Shown here one piece after another: positions 47,440 to 58,983 of a stretch of DNA of 64,000 nt; position 1 is the stretch's first letter, and the number at the start of each line of letters is the position of its first letter. Location: NCBI GenBank assembly GCA_945910005.1, contig OX246746.1, forward strand, positions 28,909,730-28,973,729, read 5' to 3'. The notes under the pieces were generated by a model. It did no database searches. It worked only from the letters and a program-made list of their open reading frames with translations, and had not been told where the DNA came from. The position numbers were made by a program, and so were the translations under genes. This stretch comes from Isoperla grammatica. Taxonomy: Eukaryota > Arthropoda > Insecta > Plecoptera > Perlodidae.

Positions 47440-47600
47440 AATGAGAAGCAAGGAGACAATATGGCGCTCAGCTGAAAACTAACGTGTAATTGCGCGGGAG
47501 TTGCTCTGATTGGTCTAATCACCTCACGTGATCTGCAACGGCCTGTTTAGATGACGTCAATGCTACCGTAATGCGAGAGTGGGAGTGAGCGGGTTTTGCG
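47440..47600. promoter_or_regulatory. promoter-like block: CCAAT, CACGTG, CRE, ATGGCG
   Basis: Within 110 bp lie AATATGGCGCTC (YY1-like), GATTGG (inverted CCAAT, 47508), CACGTG (47525-47530) and the full CRE TGACGTCA (47552-47559). All four are kept in copy 2 (CACGTG 51711, TGACGTCA 51738) although nearby bases have changed. The combination is typical of CpG-rich metazoan promoters. No transcript is identified. Confidence 0.4.
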
Positions 47601-48118
47601 CCATGTGCGTTGAGAAGGCGGTGTCTTAATTTACCATGGGGAGAACTGCTTTATCGGCTCAGTCTTTAGAATGGCGCGCAAACCAATTAACTTGACAAGT
47701 ATACCAACTACTTGAATATAGAAACATTTTTAACGCTAGCTGGTTTACCAACTTGGTGACCAACTTTATGACTATTGTATTATGGACGTGTTGTGTATGT
47801 TATTATGATTGCTATATTTAGATTTCAACATTATATTTTTAGTTAATATAGGTATAATATTTTACAACTTGTACCAACTACTTGAATATAGAAACATTTT
47901 TAACGCTAGCAGGTTTACCAACTAGGTGACCAACTTTATGACTAACGTATTAACGACGTGTTATGATTATTTTTATGATTGCTATATTTAGATTCCAACA
48001 GTATATTTCAATTTATTAGGTATTATGATATTTTACATCTTGTATTCCGTCAACAATGATATTAATTCTATGATCATTCTATGATATATTATACAGATGA
48101 TAAACACTTTATGACTTT

Positions 48119-48172
48119 CATTCCTGAACCAGGGTTCGAACCCCCACTAACCGACCACGACCACTACGCAAA
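48119..48172 (-). pseudogene. tRNA-like relic, internally deleted
   Basis: Copy 1 counterpart of 52135-52209. Box B (GGTTCGAAC on the minus strand) remains, but about 22 bp of the central part are missing. Confidence 0.5.
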
Positions 48173-48346
48173 GATTTAATTGTGGAATATTAGGAAACTG
48201 ATTTAAACTAGCTACTTGAACGTGATAATGTTTATTGAAGGTAAGGGGGGGGGGAGGGGGGGGGTGTACTGATGATTTATGAAGTAGGCCTATAAAATTA
48301 ACAAATGAATCACAAATGTTCGTATTTTTAAACTAGAGGGAAGTCG

Positions 48347-51300
48347 TGTAACAGGTCACCTGAGTTACAAACATGCTTGGGGGAAATTTAAAATAATTTG
48401 TTGTAACAAAAAAATATAACAAATTAAAATAAATAAAATAAAAATAACTTAATATTAAATAAATTAAAGACTAAATATTTTATACTGCGTTAATAATGAA
48501 TGTGTTAGGCCGATCTTATTTTTAATATTGTGATACTAATGTATTTTGACAATATGCTGTTAACAAGTGAAACACAAATGAAGCCGATGGTCCCCTTGGT
48601 ACTTTTCAACAGGAGTAGGCTAAGTGCCGTTAGCAGGCTTCCCCTCCTCCCTTCCTCATTATCATTCATCAATCATCACTCATCAGGCTAAAGAGGGCAT
48701 TGTGCCCTACACTCCGTATTTACAATGAAAGAAATAATAAACACACTATTTGTTTATTTTAGTTGTATGCGACTGGTTGTGGCAACCATTTGAGCTCTGT
48801 ACGTCTACCGTATCCTTACCCCCCTTTCCCTACCTCACCCCTACTGCCGAGATAACAGAGAAGCGGTATTGACAGCGCAGTACCCATGGTCTTGAGCTGG
48901 TAGGGTGAACAGTGTCAGCGTTAGTTCGTTGACAAGATGTACCGAAGCACTAATCGCGACGACTTATTGCGCCTAGACTAGAGAAGGACGGTCAAGTGTG
49001 TGTTTTATATTTTGTTAAAATCAGTGTATAATACGATTTCATTAGATCGGTTGGTAATTCGTAACACAGTACTCAGCGTGATCAGTTTAATTGAAGTGTA
49101 ATCAGTGTTATCAGTGTTGTCAGTGTGATCGAAGTGTAACTGTAACTAGTGTGATCTAAGATCCCAGTAGGTTCACTGTACGTCTCGCATTAACCGAGTG
49201 AGTAAATCCAGAATATCATCAATTAGCTTCAGTTATCTACCCATCATCATCTTCAATCATCACCCATACGTTGCAACAAGCCCCCCCCCCCCACCCCTCC
49301 CATACGAGATCGCCTTCATCGCCACCACCACAGCCACCACCCATCGCCGCCTACCCCACTGGAACCATTGTTGACGCGTTGCAGGACCCGGAGGATGAGT
49401 ACAAACACACAATACCATTGGGTAATATTTAATAACTTATAACTGATCCTTGTTTTTACTTCCTTCGTCAAGGCCGTTCAAGACCCGTGTACATAAACAC
49501 ACTCGTGATCACTAAATTATAGATGCTGTTAACATAATCAGCAAAATTTGTCAAGATGCCAACCTACAAAAACTTAATTAGTGAAAAAATCCCGTTTTAT
49601 TTTTTAAAATAAAACTTATTGACAGATTCAAAATAATTGTTTACATTTATATCCACATTAACTACGTCGACACTGGATAAAAGTTTTGAAATTGTAACTC
49701 TAACCGACAATTTGTAAACAAATATTTAGTTTCTATTTACGGGAATTTACATTGGTTTCTTTACAGTGCTCCACTTAAATGATTCTCATTTGAGGACCAT
49801 TGAAGTAAGATGCACATACTTGCATGAATAAGGGCGTGTACGAAGAAACTTTTCTTAACCTACTTTTGGAAATCCGATAACTGTAATAGAATGGCAACAA
49901 TGACGTGCCATGTTTGATGACTTTTACGGCAACCATGCAAGAGTTAACAACGAACTTTGTCGACAATACAAATAGCTTTTATCATGGTTTCATTTCGGTT
50001 ATTGTATGATTTAACACAATCACGTTTTAGGTCTAGCCTGTATCTACAGTCTGCAACTTTCTATTCACAGATAAGTTTTATAGTTTGTTGTGAATTAGAG
50101 CCTATTGAGAAGAGCACGGTTGAATGAAATTATGTGGAAATCCATTGAACAACCAACGTGAAGGTTTTCATTTATTTAAAGAAATTTTTTTGTCGGATTT
50201 AAATAATATTTCGTGCAATTATTAGCAACATATCGAGAAATAATTTACACAAATTCTAAAGTTGTAGCTTGAACCGCCATCTTGTAAAAAAATCATATGT
50301 TTATTAAAAAGGTATTTTTTTTGTTAGAGTAATATGATATGCAAATGATTTGTTTGATTTACTAAAAAAAATCGCTCATCTGGCAACGCGAAGTGTTTTT
50401 CTTGTTACTTTCATTATCTACGATCGCAAGATAATGCAGTTATATACTTATGTGTGGACATGTTAAGCTGAGAGTGACGAGACGAGCGTTTGAAGCGGCT
50501 TGTGTTCCTTGTTGACATATGATAGGTCATCGCGACATTCTATTCAATCATAACATGACCGTGAGTAGGTGAATGGTTTGTAATGCTTATTTGTTGGAGA
50601 AATTGAAGCACAAGATGATATATTTATTAAATTTTTCAAAGTTATATCAAACAAAGAAGGTTATTAACTTTTTTATGTACCTTTTGTGCATGGAATGTAA
50701 ACAAATAATACAAATATATAAACAGTGTGTACGTACATAAAGAAAATGGCGGCTTATAACAGACAAAAACTCACATAAATGATAACATTTTTCATACATC
50801 TTATGAGGAGTTTGTTTTGTTTTTAAATATAAACTATAATGGACAGTACCTGATTAACAGTAAATAGATTTCTAATTTAAATTTCTTATCAGACTATCAG
50901 TACAAAACTGAAATGACGGTTCGTAACGTCAAACAAGAAAGATCACAATTTGTTATTAAAATTTCTCATCCATTTCATAAAGAGTGTTTTCAAACTAAAG
51001 AAACTTATGAAATAATGATAAGCATGATTAACAGATCATTGTAGTGACATTTAACTCTGCCCTACACAAAAACTTATGTCCGGGGCTCAGCCTACCGTAG
51101 GCCTACCAGTAGCTAACTTAACGAACCAAGAACCGAGCAGTGTAATGTTAAATATCTCCTAGCGAGTGTAATTATTGATGTAGTTGGTCCAGAGATATTA
51201 TAAATTCATGATGGTCAAGTATAGACCTACGTCACACAATCATGTTGGACTTACCGTCATTGAGTGTTTGACGCCTCCAAAACTTAACGAACAATAACCT

Positions 51301-52414
51301 AGCAGTGAAATGTAAAATATCTCCTAGCGAGTGTAATTATTGGTGTATTTTGTCCAGAGATACTATAAATCCTTCATGTTCAAGTATAGGCCTACACCAC
51401 ACACAATCATGTTGGACTTACCGTCATTGAGTGTTTGACGCCTCCAAGTTTTACACCACTGCGATTATTGTGAATCAGTTTTCGTCACTTTGAAGTAGAA
51501 CTCTTTTCATGAATCAGAATTTATGGTTTACTTTCCATGATACGATTCTATAACACTATTATTGCACCAAACATATTCATCACAAGTTTACTTGAAACGA
51601 CGTTGTGCAATGTACAACCTTCCAGAATGAGAAGCAAGGAGGCAATATGGCGCTCAGCTAAAAAAAAACGTGTAATTGCGCGGGAGTTGCTCTGATTGGT
51701 CTAATCACCTCACGTGGTCTGCAACGACCTGTTTAGATGACGTCAATGCTACTGTAATGCGATAGTGGTAGTGAGCGGGTTTTGCGCCATGTGCGTTGAG
51801 AAGGCGGTGTCTTAATTTACCATGGGGAGAACTGCTTTATCGGCTCAGTCTTTAGAATAGCGCGCAAACCAATTAACTTGACAGGTATACCAACTACTTG
51901 GATAAAGAAACATTTTTAACGCTAGCAGGTTTACCAACTAGGTGACCAACTTTATGACTAACGTATTAACAACGTGTTATGATTATTTTTATGATTGCTA
52001 TATTTAGATTCCAACAGTATATTTCTATTTATTAGGTATTATGATATTTTACATCTTGTATTTCGTCAACAATGATATTAATTCTTTGATCTATGATATA
52101 TTATACAGAAGAAAAACACTTCATGATTTCATTCCCGAACCAGGGTTCGAACCTGGAGCGGAGGAATCAACGCCTAACCGACCACGACCATTACGCCAGC
52201 TGACCTAACAGTTTTAAATGTGGAATATTAGGAAATTGATTTAAATTAGCTACTTGAACGTGATAATGTTGAGTTGGGTGAACGTGTGTGTGTGGGGGGG
52301 GGGGGGGGAGGGGGGGGGGGTAGGGCCTACTGATGATATATGAAGTAGGTCTATAAAATTAACAAATGAATCACAAATTTTCGTATTTTTTACCGAGAGT
52401 AAAGTCGAAAATCA
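48347..52414. repeat. large tandem duplication, copy 2 (4.1 kb)
   Basis: The second direct copy. It opens with the tail of a 78-bp unit (GTAACAGGTCACC), although no array precedes it, so the duplication breakpoint lies inside that unit. Confidence 0.92.
52135..52209 (-). pseudogene. tRNA-like sequence (SINE head or tRNA relic)
   Basis: On the minus strand TGGCGTAATGGTCGTGG resembles box A and CCAGGTTCGAACCCTGG is a perfect T arm with a 7-base loop. The acceptor ends do not pair, so a functional tRNA is unlikely. The duplicated unit ends shortly after. Confidence 0.55.
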
Positions 52415-53017
52415 TTAGCGAAATAATTATCAGTGTCGCTTTACGCAGGCTGCAATAATAATGTTACCTAACGTCGCCCATTGCTTTCAGTTTCGGACTT
52501 CAATTTTTTACAGTTTATCAATTTCTAAAATCTTATCTGTTTGTGGAACGGTCTGACTTGGAGAGTCGTGGCATGTGACAAATAGTTACTTTATAACAAT
52601 CGAAAAGCCAGCGAAGACATAATCGACATGTTCGTACGAAGTCTCGAGCAACCACTGTACTTGACCTACTTTGCCGTGGATACGAGTTTTCAGGTGACAT
52701 TTTGTATGAAATGGGTTTGCCAAGTCAATGACACTTGTTTGTGTATATAAATTGTGTAGGGTAACAATATTCTGATTTAATAGTATTGACATATTGAATG
52801 CGAAGATAGTGGAAACACATCCACAATGCACACTAAACTAATCTATAATAATATAATTTTTGGTAGCAATGCTGCCCAGAGATTCCTGGCTCTCTTTAGG
52901 TGACTAAAAAAGGTATTGTTGTATTTTAATGTTTAGTGTTTTGCCTCGTTTAGAACGTTAGTATGTCTCAATCATTTCGCGTGGGAACTGATGCCCTATT
53001 TATGCCGCCATTACACG
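52415..53017. other. no gene recognised
   Basis: Unique AT-rich sequence. A frame at 52586-52831 minus (81 codons) is not recognised. Confidence 0.5.
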
Positions 53018-53158
53018 ACTCAATACTTTCGTCAAACTTATTGAATTCAAGAACAAAAGCGAATCAAAAACAGCTTGGTAAAAAACTGCAACAATATAGC
53101 TTCTATTGATTGATGCTTTTTGTCATTGAATTCAATAAGTTTGATGGAAAGTATTGAA
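53018..53158. mobile_element. foldback MITE 1
   Basis: ACTCAATACTTTC and AACTTATTGAATTCAAG on the left are mirrored by TTGAATTCAATAAGTT and GAAAGTATTGA on the right around a loop of about 55 bp. Confidence 0.65.
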
Positions 53159-53179
53159 CCGTGTTATGTGGGTAAACGG

Positions 53180-53325
53180 TTCAATGTTCCGCTCAATGTT
53201 CCTTGAATTCAAGGACAAAAAAGTTATCACATAAAGTAGAGTTATTGTTGTGTTATATATTATCTATGTATATTTTGATGCTTTTTTGTCCTTGAATTCA
53301 AGGAACATTGAACGGAACATTGAAA
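53180..53325. mobile_element. foldback MITE 2
   Basis: TTCAATGTTCCGCTCAATGT and TTCCTTGAATTCAAGG on the left are mirrored on the right (CCTTGAATTCAAGGAACATT). The right half, beginning at the loop, recurs at 60059 and starts the second A unit. Confidence 0.7.
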
Positions 53326-53809
53326 GGTCAGTAAGAATCCTTGGTGACGTAGTATGAGCGTCGGTAGCGTCGGTTTGCACAGGTCGTGGTGAGGCGACGC
53401 CAACTTCAGGTACCGGTAACCAAAATAGTAGATTTTTTTTTAGGTTTTTATTTTTTTACGGGTAAACAGTTTGAGATAGAATTTTTTGGTTGTGAAATTC
53501 CTTCTTATAAATTGCTCTCTGATATGTTTCGTGTTTAAAAAAAAAAAAAAAAAAAATTTTTCAAAATTCTCCGATTTTGCTATTCTGTGAGCGTTTTTGA
53601 AATTTTGGGCGCCTGTATCTCTGTTAGTATGACCCCCAGACTATTTTCGTTTTCAGGATGTCTAGATAATTAACGCAAAAAAAATTAAAAAAATACAGCA
53701 ACAAATTTGAACCATCCGTATGGTTGCTACGAGCGCTTGAAAAAAAAACTTCCCCTTAGTAAACCCTTCTCAACTTTGCTGCTTCTCTGAATATGGAAGA
53801 AAAAAGACT

Positions 53810-53882
53810 GCAGGTATCGGGTCTCGAACCCGAGACCTTGAAAATTGTAATCGACGTCGCTACCCCGTACGCCATGCCACAC
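53810..53882 (-). pseudogene. tRNA-like relic with T-run terminator
   Basis: On the minus strand TGGCGTACGGGGTAGCG resembles box A, and TCGGGTTCGAGACCCGA forms a perfect T arm. It is followed, after TACCTGCAGTC, by TTTTTT, a possible Pol III terminator. Acceptor pairing is poor. The copy at 60641-60713 is identical by eye. A SINE head or tRNA pseudogene is likely. Confidence 0.55.
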
Positions 53883-54014
53883 GATGGAAGTTGGAGCGCT
53901 TAGACTGGTATAGATAGTACACGGCTCTCAATATATGCATGTAACCAAATATATATGGATTTAGGAAGAGAGGGTCTCATTGGATTTAAAAAATATCCAA
54001 GAATACGATCTGAT

Positions 54015-54470
54015 GATCTGTAGTATCGTTCTGTAGTAGGGCGCACTCCTACCAACGGGGTTGTCGAGCTGTCACATTCCTTACCCACATGTTAAAACAG
54101 CTGATTTCCAAGGGGGGCTTGCAGCAGTGTACTGTAGTAGGGCACACTCCTACAAACGGGGTTGTCGAGCTGTCACATTCCTTACCCACATGTTAAAACA
54201 GCTGATTTCCAAGGGGGGTTGGCAGCAGTGTTCTGTAGTAGGGCACACTCCTACAAACGGGGTTGTCGAGCTGTCACATTTATTTATAAAGCCACATGTT
54301 AAAACAGCTGATTTCCAAGGGGGGCTGGCAGCAGTGTTCTGTAGTAGGGCACACCCCTACCAACGGGGTTGTCGAGCTGTCACATTCCTTAGCCACATGT
54401 TAAAACAGCTGAAGGGGGGTTGGCAGCAGTGTTCCGTATACAGGCGCACTCCTTCCAACTGGGTTGTTGG
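54015..54470. repeat. 101-bp tandem repeat array, locus 2
   Basis: Four full units and the shortened, diverged last unit, in the same order as at locus 1. Confidence 0.92.
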
Positions 54471-54489
54471 TACGGGGCCTTCGTGATGT

Positions 54490-55710
54490 CCAGGCCTGCA
54501 ACTGGCTCTCGATCACCGCTGTAACGTCACGCAAGTAGGCGGATCATTGCGCGCTACACAACATCTCCCAATTTTATTTGTTTTCTCGAAATTCCCGACC
54601 GTCTGATGCATGATGCATTTAAGTACTAGACAGTATAATATCCTGCACCATCTGAAAAAAGTTTGCACTTCCCGTATAGCAAGAAATGGGATTATAATTC
54701 CTTTCAAAGTCCATTGACATTTGCATTGTCTTTGAATGGTCCATTGACGACTTATTTACGTATCCAAGAAATAGCTATTTCCGTCTGAGCTACAATATGG
54801 GTTACAAAGGTAGGTATACAGTACAGTTTGAATTAAGTCACGTCTTTACCTTATAGTCGAGACAACATGTTACATTCGAGCCGAGTTTTGTGCGGGTGTC
54901 TACAGTGTGTGTTTGTGTGGAAAAAGAAACATTTGAAACTCGTGAAGTATGTGAAGTGTTATTTATAATCATGTTCAGTGATTATTCGTGATATCGTGTC
55001 TTCAAAGTGACAATCTTGTTAATATTTTGTTTTAAAATGACGTTCTATGAATATATTTTATTCCCATAAAATAAACTCTGAGGTTCGGCGGACAAAATGC
55101 CTCGCAAATGTTGCGTGCCGGGCTGTAAATCGAACTACAGTACATCAACAGGACAAACAAGTAGTTTATAATGCTTTAAATAATTTATGTACACCAAAAT
55201 CAACCAATTTACGATATTAAATTATCAGTTGTAGAATCAAACATGATATACAATAACCAATACCATCCAAATAATTAAAAAGTAAGCATGAATAATAAGA
55301 GATATAATTTACTATGATGCTATGATTCATAATAATTGGAATACAAAATAATCCAAGTTATCCACTTTATTTCATAACCACATATTTCAATTATACGCTT
55401 TTTTCGAATAAATCGTATGTAAAAAAGAAGTGTGATAAGCCTATGGGCTCAAAATTAGAAACGTCAATAGTTTACTTAGGTGCCAATTACGCAGTCAAAT
55501 GATGTAAACAAAGTACAAATTCGGTACCATCCGCACCGTAACTTTATCCTTTTATTGGGACATGCATATGAGGGGGCAAAATAGTGAGTAACTTTGTTTT
55601 ATAAGGCAAATACTGTGTTGCGCGCCGTATTATTGCTATGCGCGCCATACTACGGCCGCTCGCCAGTCCGCCTATGCTCGTGAAGTCACGCCAAGCAGTT
55701 GCAGGCCTGG
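54490..55710. mobile_element. 1.2-kb TIR element carrying a THAP-type exon
   Basis: The left end CCAGGCCTGCAACTGG and the right end, read inward, CCAGGCCTGCAACTGC match, and similarity continues discontinuously (TCACG then AGGCGGA on both sides) for about 60 bp. It lies where locus 1 passes directly from GTGATG (9733) to CGAAGCG, so this stretch is an insertion relative to copy 1 (together with the 134-bp MITE next to it). No clear target duplication is visible. It contains the THAP-like exon at 55097. Confidence 0.65.
55097..55160 (+). CDS. THAP-domain first exon (partial)
   Basis: The frame begins MPRKCCVPGCKSNYSTSTGQ. A methionine followed by a C-x4-C-type zinc-ligand start, with the -PGC- and -NY- features, is how THAP zinc fingers (C2CH) begin. 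The frame reaches a donor-like AACAA/GTAGTT at 55160/55161, close to where the first intron commonly falls in THAP genes. Unspliced it stops at 55169-55171. The rest of the finger (the second Cys, His, AVPTIF) is absent nearby. P-element transposases start with a THAP domain, so the flanking inverted repeats may mark an internally deleted P-like element. Capture of a host exon is the alternative. Confidence 0.6.
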
Positions 55711-55711
55711 A

Positions 55712-55845
55712 GCCCGATTCTCTAAATCTGTGGTAAATTTCTCACCGGTTTCTGTCGTTACGGAAGGCGAATGGATGGCTGTGATTGGGTCACAGCCTTC
55801 TCATAACGACCAAACACCTTATCGTTGACCATAGAGAATCAAGGC
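55712..55845. mobile_element. 134-bp MITE
   Basis: GCCCGATTCTCTA at the left and, read inward from the right, GCCTTGATTCTCTA form an imperfect inverted repeat. CCTGGA flanks both sides (55706-55711, 55846-55851). The left CCTGG is also the end of the THAP-carrying element. Confidence 0.6.
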
Positions 55846-55888
55846 CCTGGAGAGTGAAGCGATATATCTAGACGGCCTTGGTTGGTAG

Positions 55889-56287
55889 TAGGGATGGGCA
55901 AAAGCGTGTACTTCACTAAACGTGTACACTGCTGCTTGCAAAGCCGTGTACACGTGTACACGTTCGTGGGGTCCCGCTTTCGAAAAAAAAACATGTTCTG
56001 TCTAGGCCGAAAAATTATGTTTTAAAGGGTTGTTCCCGCAAACAGTTTCAAGACGTAATCCAGTGTGTTTCATGGTTCTGACCTCGGATCACGTGTGACA
56101 AGTGACAACTGAGGAGTGAGGACGGTCGCACATCGCATGAAACCACTCGTGGGCGCCAAGCCCTCCGTGGTCGGTCGCACACAGTATAGTATTGCACGCG
56201 GCGCGTTTATTGTTTCCAGAGAAACAGTAAACGTGTACACGCATTAAAGAGTGTACACGTTTACACGTGTACACTATCCCATCCCTA
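55889..56287. mobile_element. hAT-like MITE, 399 bp, absent from copy 1
   Basis: The left end TAGGGATGGGCAAAAGCGTG and the right end, read inward, TAGGGATGGGATAGTGTACA match. GTTGGTAG (55881-55888) and TTTGGTAG (56288-56295) flank it. Copy 1 has a single GTTGATAG at 9760-9767 and no insertion. Repeated GTGTACACG words fill both subterminal parts. Confidence 0.85.
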
Positions 56288-56800
56288 TTTGGTAGCAGAC
56301 ACTGCCTTAGTAATATGCTTCCTATGGCCCTAATAAACCTACCCAGCCGACCGGATTAGACAGTGTCTTATCTACAGATGCGATAAGCGTCCAGGTAACC
56401 AAGGAATTTGTAAATTATCTTTAATTTACCTGTTTCAATTAGATGGTAGGAACTAGGGAAGTATACAATTGAGTTGGTAGGCCTACCACTTGGACTCACA
56501 CCTCTACGCCATAAGCATGAGAATACTAATAGTTCCGTCAAATTAACTTGCAAGGTGTTGTCGTCACGGATTATGTAGGCCTAATAGGGAAGTGACGCAT
56601 GTGACAACTACCAACATAAATCTAGTTGCATCCCGTTCTGTTGCCTCAGGTATTGTGTGTCATGTTGTCAGACGTGGTGGGGTTGCATTCCATTCACGGT
56701 TGGTGCAGTTAATGCAGTGGACAATTACAATGCAGGTATCTGGAAATCTCGAGTTGAATACCGTTGAAATAGACCGTGTGGAGCCACCGTCTTTTCTCAG

Positions 56801-57052
56801 AATTTTAGGGGACACCTTGCTTCTTACGGGGTGGCCAGTGTTCATTGGGACAACTGTAGCTTGATGGCTACACTAGTAGCCAGGGAACTAGTCCCAGCAA
56901 AAATATTCGCATACCGATCTCAGGTCATTGTCTACTGCCCCTTTCAACCGCGCCAATTGAAAGAAAATCAACAGATATTCTTTCACACAGTCGTAAATGC
57001 ACAGTTCGGCTTAGTCGAGTGCACAGACGGTTTGGCCACACTCACCGTACAG
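56801..57052 (+). CDS. exon-like block beta, copy 2
   Basis: Same acceptor, donor and 84-codon frame as 11240-11491, with one base change. The near-identity shows that the duplication is recent and does not by itself prove coding constraint. Confidence 0.35.
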
Positions 57053-57230
57053 GTAACCAACGGAAGGTCTTAAATTAACCCCTATGGAAATGTTTAGACT
57101 AGACGGTAGGGATTAGCGAAGTAGAGAATTAAGTTGTCACCTTGGACTCGGCTGTGTCGTAAGCATCAGAATACTTTCGTATAGGGAAACATTACAACAA
57201 TTATTACACTCGTGTTCCGTTTTGTTTTAG

Positions 57231-57369
57231 GCCTAGCGGAGATGATGTGATTTATATCGAAAACCAGTGCAGCCTTCCGAAAGGCAACTCTTGTTCCTAC
57301 GAAGAGTACGCTAGTAGCGCTCTCATCAGCTACACGGACGCATACGTCAGTAATGTAACACGAAGCCAG
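57231..57369 (+). CDS. exon-like block gamma, copy 2
   Basis: The counterpart of 11664-11802 with the same CAG/GTAAGT donor. The acceptor tract is longer (CCGTTTTGTTTTAG). The phase problem with block beta is the same. Confidence 0.35.
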
Positions 57370-57934
57370 GTAAGTCCCAAACAAGCTGTGTAATCTAGAG
57401 GGCCGTGATTAGCTCTATTTAACATAGAGATGCTATTTAACCCATTGAGCCAAGAATAGTTTTCTGGTTTTTATACCCCACGGCCCGGATTTGCAAGAGG
57501 TCTTACGTCTTTTTATGGTCTTAACTCGTAGACCGGCGTAACTTTGGACCTCCTGTAAAACCAGACCCAGGTCACACGAATAAGTTACTAATTCCTGGTA
57601 GAAACAAGGACACAATGAACATTCCAATAATATGTTTTAATGTATGTACTCAGATATTTTCCTGGATTCACAAGGGGTTCAAAGCTAGGCCGGTCTTAGA
57701 GATAAGACCAAAAAAAGACTTAAGACCTCTTGTGAATGGGAGAATGAAAGTGGATATACTAGGACAATAAGTGTAGACAACCTTTGCCATGCCCATTTTT
57801 TTTGTATATACATAGATAGCTTAAATAGATACTACTCTAGGCCTTAAGTACTCTATTACGCAATTTATAAAAGAACGGCTAAAACATATCCATATTATTT
57901 GAGTACCATAGACGTAGGGTAGGGAAACACATAT

Positions 57935-58750
57935 CAACTCACTCTTTATTGATAGTACAATACAATCATAATAGAAAACAATAACTATATAATTATGAAA
58001 TAACCAACTCACATACTCGTTTATTATTAATACAATAAAAACATAATATAAAACAATAATTGTATAATTATGAAATTACCAACTCACATACTCGTTTATT
58101 ATTAATACAATACAAACATAATATAAAACAATAATTGTATAATTATGATATTACATACTCACATACTCATTTATTTACAATACAATACACACATTATAGA
58201 AAACAATAATTATTAAATTATGAAATTACCAACTCACATACTCGTTTATTCATAATACAATACACACATTATAGAACACAATAATTATAAAATTATGAAA
58301 TTACCAACTCACATACTCGTTTATTATTAATACAATACAAACATAATATAAAACAATAATTGTATAATTATGAAATTACCAACTCACATACTCGTTTATT
58401 CATAATACAATACACAGATGATAGAAAACAATAATTATAAAATTATGAAATTACCAACTCACATACTCGTTTATTATTAATACAATACAAACATAATATA
58501 AAACAATAACTGTATAATTATGAAATTACCAACTCACATACTCATTTATTCATAATACAATACACACATTATAGAAAACAATAATTAAACAATTATGAAA
58601 TTACCAACTCACATACTCATTTATTGATAATACAATACAAACATAATAGAAAACAATAATTATATAATTATGAAATTACCAACTCATCATACTCATTTAT
58701 GGATAATACAATACAAGCATAATAGAAAACAATAATTATATAATTATGAC
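57935..58750. repeat. 75-bp AT-rich minisatellite, ~11 units
   Basis: The expanded counterpart of 12420-12795. Unit types alternate (ATTATTAATACAATACAAAC against ATTCATAATACAATACACAC), which suggests growth by blocks of two. Confidence 0.9.
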
Positions 58751-58788
58751 ATTTGGTTATGAAAGTAGGTGCCAATCGGCTGGAATGG

Positions 58789-58983
58789 TATATAATGTGA
58801 GAAAAGGATCCAACAGCTTACCTTCGTGTAAGATGATGGATTTGCGAGTTTGAAGTACACATAAAAAACATAATACAAATATAACGATATATTTTGTATC
58901 ATGTTTTTTATGTGTACTTCAAACTCGCAGATCCGTCATTGTATACCAAGGTAAGCTGTTGGATCCTTTCCTCACATTATATA
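58789..58983. repeat. 195-bp hairpin, copy 2
   Basis: The same foldback as 12831-13025, with only a few substitutions. Confidence 0.88.

Larger units (their letters stand above)
43640..48346. repeat. large tandem duplication, copy 1 (4.7 kb)
   Basis: From GTAACAGGACAC inside the last 78-bp unit to AAGTCG at about 48346 the sequence matches 48347-52414 almost throughout, with a starting offset of 4,708 bp. Copy 1 is longer mainly through extra internal repeats (five against two units at 46471-47260, and a second copy of the block around 47700-47960). Confidence 0.92.
53229..54486. repeat. unit A, copy 1 (repeated at 60059)
   Basis: From CACATAAAGTAGAGTTATTG to the end of the 101-bp array the sequence matches 60059-61607 almost base for base, including poly(A) runs, the tRNA-like relic and the array. 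The array differs in unit number. Confidence 0.93.

Noticed and set aside
52135..52209. Functional tRNA gene
   Set aside because: The T arm is good, but the acceptor ends do not pair and the sister copy at 48119 is deleted internally.
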